In this document: positions 1 to 10,700 of the stretch, piece after piece
How positions within the stretch are numbered: position 1 is the first letter of the stretch
Layout of the letters: the number at the start of each line of letters is the position of its first letter
Assembly: GCA_026419775.2 (NCBI GenBank)
Contig: JAOPGA020000003.1
Coordinates: forward strand, 1-58,066
Length of the DNA: 58,066 bases
Source: Acrasis kona
Lineage: Eukaryota; Heterolobosea; Eutetramitea; Acrasida; Acrasidae
Direction: 5' to 3'
Notes under the pieces: model-generated
Databases searched by the model: none
Seen by the model: the letters and a program-made list of their open reading frames with translations, nothing else
Told to the model about the DNA's origin: nothing
Made by a program: the position numbers and the translations under genes

Positions 1-497
1 CATAGAATTATCACACGTCACGGATCCAACTCACAACAAGCAGACGAAGAGATTCTGATATTGTTGAGAGCATCTCATTATGAACTCTGTATTTAAGAAG
101 GGATATTGCCAATCTGAGCGCCTCAAGAGCGCAGACCATGCTGAATAGCTTTAAATCGCACGTTACCCAAATGCCAAATGACAATCCTGACCTTGTGGCT
201 GCCTGCACGGTAATTGAGGCGTGCTTGTTATATCAAATCGATTCGAATGATGACAGAATTGAACCAATGTTAAAGAAGGTATTGACATTAAAGGTCCAGC
301 ATGATGTGCAGTGGTTGGCTTGTTCGAGGTATGAATTGGCAGAGGTCATGTACAATCAAGAGCACACTCAGGAAAAATTAATAAAAATTAGACAGCTTCT
401 GCAAGAGGCAGAACGTTATAAGGGGTACTGGATGGAGGAAATTACAAAGAATAGAATCAAGATGGCACTTACTCAAGTCAACACTCTTATAAAATAA
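1..497 (+). CDS. C-terminal part of a TPR protein, TTC39/IML2-like (5' partial)
   Basis: The frame is open from about base 138 to a TAA at 495-497 and runs off the window upstream, so only about 119 residues are seen. The tail is helical, with a YELAEVMY helix followed by a GYWMEE...RIKMAL helix. This resembles the last TPR pair of the TTC39/IML2 family, in which the helices read roughly YELA...L and GY-ME-RI-A. An AATAAA-like signal (aaaataaac) overlaps the stop codon. The first ATG (138) is probably internal or the start of a last exon; the bases before it have stops in this frame. The family call rests on the helix pattern only and could be another TPR protein. Confidence 0.45.
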
Positions 498-1154
498 ACA
501 TTTGAAGTTCTTCTTCATTGTCATTTCATCACAGTTAAATTAGAAAAGATCCTTTCGGCAGATTCTTTTTTTTCAGAGTCAGACACCACAAAGAAGAGTA
601 GACCCAGTCACAACACCATCAACTCCAAGTAATTTAAATCCCTTGCATTTAAATTTCTTAACCCAAAGAACACCAACATCAAACTATTTCAATTGGCAGA
701 TTCATGACACTTTAAACACCTTTGCAAATTACAACCTTTTAAACACCTACAAGAAAACCCTCCTCACCTTGGACGCCTTCTTCACGTTCAGTTAACTGGC
801 AGAATCAATGNACTTCTGAGACCACACCTAGATCAAGCTCTCCAAATAAACAACCGTATAATACAGAGTATAGAGGAGGCACTGTGTCCAAAAAAGCAAA
901 ACCTAATCCTCAACAATCATTGATAAATAAATTCAAATACAATTAAACAAATACATTTTTTAAGAATTCTTTGTGTACATGGCCTGCTCATTGTTGTAAT
1001 ATTTTCCTCCACATTAATGTTGCTCTACCACCATTCAAAGTATTTGATAAAAAGAACACCCAAAAGGTGATTCTTGTAGAATCTCTTTGATATCCCTCCA
1101 ACCATTAAAAACCTTGGAATATACATTAACATCTCATGTAAAAATTGTGCCCGG
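498..1154. other. Intergenic, no confident gene
   Basis: A 650-bp stretch rich in A, C and T with one N at 811. A short plus-strand open frame (about 601-795; Asn, Thr, Leu rich, ending LDAFFTFS) is visible but matches nothing I recognise. It may be a decayed repeat. Confidence 0.4.
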
Positions 1155-2046
1155 ATGGATAGTTTTATTCTAATGAGGTTAGTTGGAATTGTTGAAAAAA
1201 TGAATGACGAATATGACCAGACACAGATCAACAGTTCTCTGAGTTCACTACTAGGTAGTACGATATGCCCGTTATGCAATGAATATTTGGATAGCGTTAT
1301 TGTGTACCCTCACGTCAAGAACTGTCTATGCTCCTATGAGAAGAAGCACAGGCTTGGTGTTTATTCTGAAGAATTTCAGATTCACAACCGAGGTAACACA
1401 ATTTCGGTTGAGCAACCTATCTCAAAAGCAATTTATGCCGACGATGAAGATGGTGTAGAGTCTCCGCTGAACAATGTTGGTTACCAGGATTCCCCATACA
1501 ACAGCAAGAAGCCCATCAGTAAGCAGTTGGAATGTGTGCTACATGACATGAAATCCTGCCCCCCTGTCTGCAATTCAAAAGTCCGTGGAAAAGCAATGGT
1601 CCAATTAATCCCGATATGTAATCCTACCAAGCCATACAACAACAAGGAAAATGTAATTGTTAACATCTGTGGAACCGTGTCGAAGGTATGTAGAGTCTCG
1701 CACTTTCAAGAACAATCAATGCTTGAGGCGCTTACAAAGCACTACCAGGAGCTTGCCGAGGAAAATAGCACTGATACAGAGTCTGATAACGAACAAGAAC
1801 GGTACATCTAATTGTGTATGTTGTAAAAAAAATAAGGCAAGAAAAGAGTTTACGGTAAAGCCAAGAGATGCACCAGATGTTAATAGCTTGGATTTCTGCT
1901 CTTTGGTGTGCCTGTTGAGACATATGGCATTATCTATGAAATTGGCAGATTGGAAGGAGTACGTGAAGAAAGCAGGTACCGAACCATCAAAAGTACCAGC
2001 CAAAGACCTCTCGGACACCTTGAATACTTTATTTGCAGACAAGTAG
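1155..2046 (+). CDS. Zinc-binding protein of unknown function, frame changes once
   Basis: ATG at 1155 opens a 218-codon frame with a CPLC...H...C cluster near residue 38 and an acidic end (DTESDNEQ). Near 1790-1800 the coding signal moves to another frame, which carries a CVCC...FCSLVC cluster and ends at 2046. Both halves look coding, and no GT-AG intron explains the change, so one small indel (assembly or real) is likely. The gene lies directly upstream of a Harbinger/ISL2EU-type transposase remnant in the same orientation and may be that element's zinc-binding domain or partner protein. I do not recognise the family. Confidence 0.4.
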
Positions 2047-2133
2047 GGGCAGGATTATGTCAGCACGTTAATTAAAATAATACTAACTGTAATAGATTTG
2101 TTTTCTGTTTTGTTTTTATATCCATACTTGTCC

Positions 2134-2691
2134 ATGAGTATTATAGGCTTGCCTTGTAGTGACTTCGAGGAACTATTAAAAGATGTTGAGGGTGACCTCT
2201 CACTCACAAATCTTGATGATCCTGATGTTATAAAAACAAGTAAAAGTGGAAGGAAAAAAGAATTAACAGAGCGCGATCAACTTTTAATGTGTTTGTTTTG
2301 GATGAGACAGTACGTAGTACTATATGTAATAGCATGGATAACAGGGTTATCTCCGTCAACAGTCCAAAAATACAACAAAGCCACAATAGCAGTTCTCTAC
2401 AAGTACTTTGACCCAAAGATTCACATTCCATCCTACTGGTTACGTAGAAAGAATGGCGCGGTATTAAGAAGAGCTCTGATTACAATTGTATTGTATGGGT
2501 CAGAACAAGGTATCAACAAGCCACATGATAAAGCTGTAGAACAATCACTTTTCTCAGGTAAGGACACAAACTTCTAGCATTTCTAATAACTATAAGGTAA
2601 AAAAGCAAAGCACACTTTTACAATGCTTGTTGCATGTGCACCGAACGGTTACATTTATTATAAGCCCATCTTACAACGGTTCATTGAATGA
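2134..2691 (+). pseudogene. Harbinger/ISL2EU-type (DDE_Tnp_4) transposase, truncated
   Basis: Two exons, 2134-2557 and 2597-2691, are joined by a 39-nt intron (gtaagg...ataag) at phase 1. The N-terminal part is a helix-turn-helix (TERDQLLMCLFWMR, then GLSPSTVQKYN). It is followed by the segment of this DDE family read as GSEQGINKP...SLFSGKKAKHTFTML. The protein then stops at 2689-2691, before the second and third catalytic carboxylates, so it is a 3'-truncated copy. The ATG at 2134 is the first in frame; an upstream exon (see 1155-2046) is possible. It ends only 42 bp before the start codon of the Crinkler-type gene. Confidence 0.65.
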
Positions 2692-2733
2692 CAGAAATTT
2701 AAGTTGGTCAACTGTCGCTTGAGAAATCTAAAT

Positions 2734-5700
2734 ATGACGAACAAGAGAAAACAATCGGCTGTTGTATCATCGGGATACACACCAGACAAGAAAACTCAAA
2801 AAATTGATGCGGTACAGCTTTTAAATAATCTAAGCACCAAGAATGAAGAATTAAAGCTAATTATGGACGAGGCTGGTGAATTGTTTGGGACTCCTAAGAA
2901 ATTAAAGTTTGCTAAAAAATTAGGAAGATTCCATCGAGTTCAACTACCAGATCATAGGAACACATCACCATTAGAATTGTTAGGTTTAATGAACATTAAA
3001 ACCGACAACAAGAACGAGAACGAGAACGAGGACACGTATGAACTATGGAATAGATTCAAGGATAACGGCAAGCCAATCATACTGGTCGGTGTAACTGGTT
3101 GCGGTAAAACATACAAGTACATGAGGGCAGCAACAGCAGGGTACTTGATCTTTATAACGGCTGTGGACAGAAGCGAACTCCTTGATCCATCTTATAGGCA
3201 CCTGCTTAAATTAGTGGAAAACAATGTCGACAAGGAAAACAGACGCCTCATCTCATGCTTCATTGCTTGTAGATTGGCTGGCTTGCTGACACAATTGCTC
3301 AAATATGACATCTCGCCAACTGACTATTTCTATGGTCAATTTAACAGCAACTCAATTCCCTACTCTAGTTTGTTAGAAAAGATAACAGATATCAAAAATC
3401 CAGAAAAGTTGTGTAAAGAACTCATACAAGTGATCAGACTACACCAACAGTTCAAACAATATGGACTGATTGGTTGCGTCTTTGATGAGTGCGGCGTAAT
3501 GAATAAACATGCTATTGGGAATTTCACTTCTAAAACCTCAAACCAGCCTCGTGCAATGTTATACGGTGTATCGGATGTAGTGAAGGAATTACAAACTTCA
3601 GTTGAATTTGATCTACTGGCATATGCTGGAACCACCTTCTCAATGAAAATCTTCAGGGGATATGAAGTTGACTATTACTTGAAGTTCCCTTTCTTTCTCG
3701 AGAAACGCATTAAACGAATGTTTTCTAAATTGGTCAATTACAAGAATAATAAAAATCTTTCCAGAATTGCATTAAAATTGATTGGTAGGCCACGTCTAAC
3801 CATGCTTGCGATCATCAAGTTGGGTGAGATTGATAATGTGGACGGTGAATCTACAGATGATGTAATTGAAAGAGCCGTGACTGAGTCCTACAATCAAATA
3901 AAAAATTCTTGCGTTGAAAATATCTTGGAGAGGGCTAATGACAATAAAATGTACGATGACCGCACCATCAATGGCATTAGAGTAATGATGTACTTTCATT
4001 TGTTTCAAAAGAATCCGCAATATATGGTCCAAAACCCACAAGATTGCGAGATTGATTTGGTTAATGCTGGAATATGTCATCCTCGACAAGCGAAAGAAGG
4101 GTTTGTCTATTTTATGAGCGAGCGATTATCAATCGATATTGCACTTTCTTTCTTGGATCGTAACAAGCAGGATTTTCGAGACTGGGGTATTCGTTTGATC
4201 CATAATTCGATACTCTACTGTATTAATAATAATCAGGCAGATGGTAAAGCGGCTTTAAAGATTATGGCGGCAGAAATGACACGAAAAGATGCTTTTAAAC
4301 ATTTTGCAGAATCCGGTGTAGTACCACTTAATTTGATTGAATGCGTAGAATCCATTGAGTTCGACTCGATTCACGAAATAGAGAAAAAAGAGCTAAAACT
4401 ATTGGAAAACGGTGATGGTATTTGCATTTTACCAAGTCACAACATGGGTTTTGATATCTTAATTAAAAAGAAATCCCTCGAAAGTGGCAAATCGAATGTT
4501 TTAGCCCTTTGCATGAAAACTACTAGCTCTGATAAAGTGAGCAAGAAGGAAACTACCAAAAATCTGTTGCAACTTGATTACAAATTGCAGTATACGCAAA
4601 AAAGGGGGACGGATCGTGAGAAAAAGAGTGAGGCTACCACAAAGGTAGATGAATTTTTCGAAAAAAATGTTAAGCAATATGTACTTTTGGATGTATGTTT
4701 ACCAAACAGGAACAAAACTGTGAAAGTAGAACCACACATGGTGAACAATATAATCCATATTAATGAGTCCAACATTCACAAGCTCATCCGTGATCATAAA
4801 TCCTGCGCCGCTCTCAAGCACATCTGGACTCGTGCTAGCATCAGCGAACAGAATTGGATTACGGATTACTTTAGTAAACAAGATCTGAATATAGTACCGG
4901 GCAATGTGTCTCAGCAGAAATTAGGAGACGAGGTGAAAATTTCGAGTCAAATCGCTCAGTTGACATGTAAGTCACACAAACATTTCATAATGCTCACACT
5001 GATATTGTAGTGGGTGGTGGAGAGAGTGGAGTCGGTAATGAGCAAGTGGTTATTATAACCATTAAGAACGGTCAAAATTACCATATTCCATCTAAAAGAA
5101 TTGTCTGCCCCAAAGAATTTTCGGAACTGAAAGAATTGGTATGCCAGGAGTATTCTTTTGATGATGCTATCATCTGCTCAAGCTTGTTTGCAATTATTGA
5201 TAACGTTTCAGTCATTACAACAAATGAAGTCATATTAGCGTTCAGTAGTAATCGTAATTACAAAGCAGCCGAAAATTATGAACGATTGGGTCTTGCAAGA
5301 TGGGGAGTGCTTGGCGAAGGGGACTGCCTGTTCATTAGTATTGGAGAACTTGTTAGCGATGTGGACGTTAGGGAAAAAATAACGGATCACATGAAGAAAG
5401 AACTAAAACAATATACGAATATGAAAGTTCCTGTTGCATGTAAACAAGCCCAGAATAATGCTATCTTGATTGCAATTTCGGGAATGTGCAACAATCAAGA
5501 TCAAACAGTCGGAGAATATTTGGATATCATGTCGAAAAAGGGCGCGTATGGTTCCACACCTGAGATTTTGGCTGCTGCTGAAATATATCAAGTAAGAATC
5601 AAGATCTATTCTGATGGTGCCCAACATTCAGAATATGAATATGGTATCTTTGAGAGAACCATATACCTTTATTATGATCCTCACATAATGCATTATGATG

Positions 5701-6185
5701 TACTCAAACTGAAGCCCCAACAAAGAGAGTGTAAGTCGCACACAACACACGAAAGTACTCAACATGTTATTAGTGGGTGGTGGAGCGAATGAAACAAGTG
5801 ATATTGAAGCATTACAGAAAAAGAATCAATTGTTGCAACAGCAGTTAGATCTACAAAAGCAATGTAAGTCACACAACACAACAAAAGTACTCAACATGTT
5901 ATTGTAGTGGGTGGTGGATCTCGGATTGGAGGTGGTCAGAAGCCATTGTTTCTAATTGAAGTGTTCAAATACAAATCAGGTGAAGATGACTTTGGTTGCG
6001 TAATCGATATTGGAGATGATGATTTGTCAAGTTGGGATAAACTCAAGCAAAAGATTGCTCATAAGTGTGGGGTCTCAGGGTTTGAATTTCTTGTAAAAGA
6101 AACAAATGGTGGAAAATTTTCTAAAATTGATGAAAAACATCTGGAAAATGGGGGAACATACTATTATGTAACAAAGAAACAATAA
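2734..6185 (+). CDS. Crinkler-type multidomain protein: P-loop NTPase, PD-(D/E)XK-like nuclease, OTU-like protease, coiled coil, ubiquitin-like domain
   Basis: Exons 2734-4966, 5011-5730, 5774-5863 and 5908-6185 join in one frame (1106 residues); all three introns are phase 1. Exon 1 has a Walker A (GVTGCGKT, about residue 119), a Walker B (VFDECG, about 250) and a C-terminal alpha/beta segment with D574 in GFDIL and K595 in ALCMKT, placed as in the PD-(D/E)XK fold of Crinkler (CR) effectors. Exon 2 reads as an OTU-like cysteine protease: GEGDCLF, then STPEILAAAEIYQVRI, then HYDVLKL. Exon 3 is a Gln-rich coiled coil. Exon 4 is a beta-grasp, ubiquitin-like domain ending in YYYVTKK. Each of exons 2-4 opens with Leu-Gly-Gly-Gly, the Leu being split by the intron. 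CR proteins are nuclear effectors or conflict proteins; a role here is inference. The start is the first ATG. The frame is also open upstream to 2704, so an extra 5' exon is possible. Confidence 0.75.
4967..5907 (+). repeat. Three near-identical introns at domain junctions (4967-5010, 5731-5773, 5864-5907)
   Basis: Each intron is 43-44 nt, starts gtaagtc(a/g)cac and ends in gatattgtag, gttattag or gttattgtag. The second and third share gaaagtactcaacatg-like or aaaagtactcaacatg cores. Each is followed by tgggtggtgg. The repeat therefore spans intron plus exon start, as expected if exon modules were added by duplication or recombination within introns. Confidence 0.85.
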
Positions 6186-6582
6186 AATTTGTTTTTGCAT
6201 CATAATTGCATCTTTCAAATTAAGAATGTCTCCGCTGGTGTAATGCTCCACTCAAAGTGATGTCCATGTGCGGTTTCTTGATTGAATTGCACGGACTATT
6301 GAAGAAGTCACGAGCACAGCAATCGGAGAAGCACTCGGTTCAGACCTTTACAAAATACCACTTAAGACTTTATTGATGAGATCTAACAAATTGAAGTGAG
6401 TGACTCACCAATGCTCTCAAAAAGAATTACACATTGTAACATTTGGACATTAGTGGTAACGATTTGGGAGTATTAGCAGCCAATTTGGGATTGAATTGCA
6501 CTCGTGTCAGAGGTCCTTTAATTCTTCTACAAAAATCTGTTGCGTTTGTTTTTCTTTCGATAGTATATCATGAGTTCAAAAA
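6186..6582 (+). pseudogene. Remnants of a leucine-rich-repeat gene
   Basis: Two plus-strand LRR-like segments lie in different frames. About 6308-6400 reads AIGEALGSDLYKIPLKTLLM followed by RSNKLK and a stop. About 6409-6500 reads NALKKNYTL, a stop, then HLDISGNDLGVLAANLG. The pattern (IGEAL...LKTL.L.SN and LDISGN.LG) is that of ribonuclease-inhibitor-type LRRs such as NLRC-like proteins. Stops and frame changes between the repeats mark it as decayed. Confidence 0.5.
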
Positions 6583-6966
6583 ATGTCTTCACGCTCGTCT
6601 GTGGGAGGTTGCTCTCCTGTTATTGTAAGTACCGAGGCAGTTGATGTAGTTCCGTTCTTACTCTATTTTTATCGTCGTGTGTTTGACGTGCATTCCAAAG
6701 TAATTCTAATCTCCCTTCCTTCCGCATACTATTCATCTCTCGAAGTTTCATCATTACAACTCCCGGCAACTCCGTATAAAAAACGTTATTCTGACGTTCC
6801 AATATCTCGTCTGAAGGATATAAATGTTGGTGAGAATTTGATTCCATTTTCCGATTGTAATGTGGATGTTACATCAAATAATACATATTGTAATGTGATG
6901 GTGATGATCGGTCACGTACATCACGTTAGTGAATTTATTGCTGATCATGATGCTTCTTGTGCATAA
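6583..6966 (+). CDS. Hypothetical protein, 127 residues
   Basis: An open frame from ATG 6583 to TAA 6964-6966, with a hydrophobic N-terminal half and a Ser/Val-rich composition. There is a possible 5' splice site (gtaagt) at about 6626 inside it. I recognise no domain. It lies in the decayed zone between the LRR remnants and hAT pieces, so it may be a chance frame. Confidence 0.25.
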   Translation: MSSRSSVGGCSPVIVSTEAVDVVPFLLYFYRRVFDVHSKVILISLPSAYYSSLEVSSLQLPATPYKKRYSDVPISRLKDINVGENLIPFSDCNVDVTSNNTYCNVMVMIGHVHHVSEFIADHDASCA

Positions 6967-7600
6967 TTTAAACCCATCAGAATTGATTTAAAAATTTACA
7001 TCTCAAAAGGCGATTCGGTCAGACAGCGAGAACTCTGTTTTCCATCTTCAATGCACATGTTGTCCAGGAGTGATTTGTCACTGATGTAAATTATCAATTC
7101 ACGATTACAATCATGTGTGATAATGAAACCAATAGTTTCCTCATTAGCAACGATTTTTAGATTTGCTTCGCGTTGAATGCATCCATTCTCCACAGTGATT
7201 TGAATGCATTTTGTAATCGAGCCTATTCCTATAATATATCGGTTTGTTGGCTAATGGAACATGCGGAGCGAATTTGATTTTGTTGATCGCGTGTTGAGTT
7301 TGTTAATCTTGAACAGGTCTTGTGTCAAAGTTAAAAATGACGTCTATTGGATCCATTAATGTGCTGTAGTCAATTCGTACCTCAATGTTGGGTCAATAGC
7401 GAAAGTTAATGTGGTTGATTACGTGTTCCCCAGACGATGATTGATTTCTAGGAATCGGCTGCTTGTGGTTCGAGAATAGATTGTACCGCTGTTATATAAC
7501 GCAAGGATTTAGTGCGCGTAGGTTATTGTGCTTACTGCTGCAATTGTTTCTTGTGATGTCAAGGTCTGTCTTGGTATATAATGAATATGATGTATTGACG
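6967..7600. other. Mostly non-coding; possible minus-strand exon remnant at 6996-7240
   Basis: On the minus strand, a frame from about 7240 to 6996 reads NRYIIGIGSITKCIQ, continues to IGFIITHDCNRELIIYI and then stops. It looks coding-like (alternating beta pattern) but is short and unassigned. Nothing else is recognisable. Confidence 0.25.
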
Positions 7601-8262
7601 GGGGTTGTAAAACTACCAATAAACTTTCAAGCTTATCCCTGTTTTCTAAAAAAAAGATGCATATTGTCATCTACACTTATTGGATTGTTTCTGTACTTAC
7701 CACTCATAGTTATGTTGGTGTTTCTGAAGTAATTTTGTTCTGTTATATAATGTGAAATCCAATGATACACTGTTCTTGCGCTCAATGTTGGCAATTCAAT
7801 GTTAGCTTTTTTGAACAATCTTCTAAATAGTTCATCTTCTACAACAGTAAAAGGTTGATTGGACCCAACTATCCAATTCACTAGCGCGTCTACTAACGTG
7901 CCATTGTCTTGTACCTCAGCATTGGGAGTGGCATGTTGTTGAACAATCAGTGGATGATGATTTCTCAAATGCTTGATCAAATTTGAAGTGGAGTTTTTTT
8001 GAATCTTGTTATCATAGATTTTTTCTTTTCTAGCAGTCTCACACTCTTTGCAGTGGTAATATTCTGGAACAATTTTCTCATTAATAATCACAGTTCCTTT
8101 GCAATGGTAGTACTGCCAGACAAAACTGGACTTATGTGACTTGAACTTTTTTTTAACAGGCTCCAAACGGTTAGCTGAGGCCTCATTCATAATTTCTTGG
8201 AAATTTAGTTCAACAGGTTCAATGCTTTCTTCATTGACACTGGAATCATATTGAGACTCCAT
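7523..8262 (-). pseudogene. hAT transposase, N-terminal fragment with BED zinc finger
   Basis: Minus strand. Exon 1 is 8262-7701, followed by a 55-nt intron (7646-7700, GTAAGT to T8AG) and a second exon that runs into a stop near 7523. The protein has a BED-type finger (FVWQYYHCKG, YHCKEC, then LIKHLRNHH) followed by the helical segment usual in hAT transposases (LVNWIVGSNQPFTVVEDELF, then LPTLSARTV). The catalytic DDE core does not follow, so this is a 5' fragment. The plus-strand hAT piece at 8400-11600 points away from it, head to head. Confidence 0.7.
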
Positions 8263-8773
8263 CTGACTATAATCTCAAGTTGGGCCTCAAGGTCTTGTAT
8301 TCTATTACTTTTAAACTAAATTCCATTTTTACAAACAGGTTTTTTACTTTATTAACAGTAATGAGGTGAGAACCATATTATTTTGGAGATTCTATAGATC
8401 AAGCTGTATTCAACGGATTGGATCAATCAAGATTTTGAATACAGGGAGGAAGTTATTGAATTTTCAAGAATGTATGGTCAANACACCGGTATAAATATTG
8501 GAAACATTATGATCAAATGTTTAAGAAAGTACAAGTGCGAGAATAAGCTGTTCTCGGTAACTGCTGACAACGCATCCAATAATTTGTCTTTGATTCAATA
8601 CTTAGTCCAAAAGCTGGACTACTTCACTAGTGATAGATTTATAAGATGCTTAGCTCACATAATTAATCTGATTGTCCAAACAATATTAGGAATACTCAAA
8701 TCTGGCAATGACACACTTTACTTTAAAAAATAAATTTTTGACCTTGAAATTACTTGCAAGTTTGATTTTGTAA

Positions 8774-9085
8774 TTGGTAAACTTGACCATTAAAAAATTG
8801 AAGATGGTATGGAAATGCCACGGTTGCCAGAAATCATTTCAAACAAAGAAGCCAAACTATAGCAGAAGGTTTGCCCCATACCGTCACCTACTGAAAGACA
8901 AATTTCCAGACAATGAGGGGGTATGTTCAACATGTTTACGAAAAAAATTNTATCCTCTTCGAGAACAGGTAGGCACAACAGGGCACTTAATATTTTTATT
9001 CAATAATTTTTTTATAGGTACATTATCATTAAATACATCTATACTAACATGCTCGCACATGCTCCGCAAATACATTCTGAATTAG
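8774..9085 (+). CDS. Zinc-finger N-terminal exon of the TIR transposon
   Basis: The reading CHGCQKSF followed by GVCSTCL forms a four-cysteine finger on about 65 residues. A GT-AG intron (from the gtagg near 8970 to tttttttatag near 9016) probably separates it from the main transposase frame. ATG at 8804 (MVWKCHGC) is the likely start. The same exon is repeated in copy 2 at about 13060-13262. Confidence 0.5.
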   Translation: MVNLTIKKLKMVWKCHGCQKSFQTKKPNYSRRFAPYRHLLKDKFPDNEGVCSTCLRKKXYPLREQVGTTGHLIFLFNNFFIGTLSLNTSILTCSHMLRKYILN

Positions 9086-9212
9086 ATGGACATTGAAATT
9101 GAAGCTAAAAAAAATAATAACAATAACAACATAAAACCACCCCCTATTGTGATGACAAAAGAAATTGTATCAAATCTTTTTTAATTAAAAACAATTTTGA
9201 CAATTTATAGAA

Positions 9213-10700
9213 TTTTCCACGAAAGAAATACAGTATAGAACTGTCAGAAAACTATCAAGCCAATTATTATTACATTAACAAGGTTGGAAACTTTTTGAAA
9301 TCTCAAATTGGTGAAGAGAATTATTCAAAATTTCTGGAGAATTTTGTACATTCTTCGCATTTCACTAAACACATTGACAATATACAACAAGAATTCGTCA
9401 AAAAACGGACACTATATGATAATGTTGTTGAAGAATACGGAACACAGCATTTATACGAGTCTGTTTGTGTACGTGATGCTGTAGAAGACTTATTTAGACA
9501 GTTACCTCAAAATTCACACTTCCGTAAACCTTTAATAGCAGCAATATCAATATGCTTGCCAACTAAGGTTGCTGCGCAAGTATGTAGTACCTCTGCAAGT
9601 ATGGTAAGTCAGGCCCGACATATTGATGTGCAAAAGACTGAGCTTATTCAACAACGTTATGCCCACAATGTTGAACGAGAGAAAATAGATGCAGAGGAAC
9701 TTGAGGTTATATGGAACATTGTTGCAGATCTTTGTCCAGCTCAGAGTGGTGTTGATCAAGAAATATATCTACAAAGAATGGAGNGGCAAGAATTATATGA
9801 AGAGTACAAGGAGCGACTTGAGGTATATAACTTACAATACCCTGATAGTCCGTATTGCCCTCGTAGTGAGAGGGTGTTCCATCATGTTGCTCATGTTCTA
9901 CATATTCGACGCCTTAAAAGTATTGGGGGTGGGCAAGATGTCCTCAATGTACTGATAATAGAGCCACACAAGATCATCTTTTTGGAAAGCAACATCAACG
10001 AGAGCAATATAGAAAGATGTTAGATGAACTGCCAAAAGGTGATATATTGTGGACAATGGATTATTCTGATTTGCATATTCCAAAAGCTAAGAGTGTTACG
10101 ATGACTATTACAAACTGTATATGTGTCAAACATGCTTGGAACCGTGTAGGTAGTAAAGTTGAACATGAGCACATAGATATAGTTTGTGATGATGAGGATA
10201 GCAACAAGAATGACTCAAATTTTACAAAAGCATCGTTTGAAAAACTGTATGATTTGGGTCTTTTTGGTCCTATTGGGACAAAAAATATAATATGGACAGA
10301 TGGTGGCCCTAAACATTTCAAAAATCGTTATACCTTCCGTTATATGGTANATTTTTTTAGAGCACGTAATTTATATGGAGAGTGGCATTTCTTTGAACCA
10401 TATCACGGTTATTCATTGTGTGACTCTCATGCAGGGAAGATATCACAAGCAAAAACAAGCGCAGAGTTATCAGTAGGATGTATATCTGATGCTCATGATC
10501 TAACAGAGTTGCTACACTTAAAACTAGGCAACACATCAGTAATTGTCCTCCCAAATATTGATCGTAGTGATGAAGAGTTTCGAGAAGTTGCAGCTCTTGA
10601 AGGAATTCAATCTTATCGCTTCTTTAGGTTCAGTATTACTGGCATAATATATGCACAACAGTATACTAACTATGGTGAGCGTAAAACCTTCTATTATTAG
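9213..10700 (+). CDS. DDE-type transposase of unassigned superfamily
   Basis: Two overlapping frames (to 10023 and from about 9937 to 10700) make one transposase-like protein with one frame change near a G run at about 9925. N-terminal helices (KVGNFLKSQIGEENYSKFLE) are followed by a CPQC...H cluster, MDYSDLH (first Asp), WTDGGPKHFKN (second Asp) and EPYHGYSLCDSHAGK. The HG-x-x-x-CD-x-x-x-G pattern is found in several eukaryotic DDE transposase-like families. I cannot name the superfamily. It ends in TAG at about 10700, roughly 200 bp before the right inverted repeat. Confidence 0.6.

Noticed and set aside
2046-2150. Intron joining the zinc-finger ORF to the transposase (donor GTAGGG, acceptor TAATAG)
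   Set aside because: The splice sites look plausible but the joined frame hits a stop; the needed phase does not fit.
2558-2760. Splicing of the Harbinger-type transposase into the Crinkler-type gene as one protein
   Set aside because: The transposase frame ends in TGA at 2689-2691, and no convincing donor/acceptor pair joins the two in frame.
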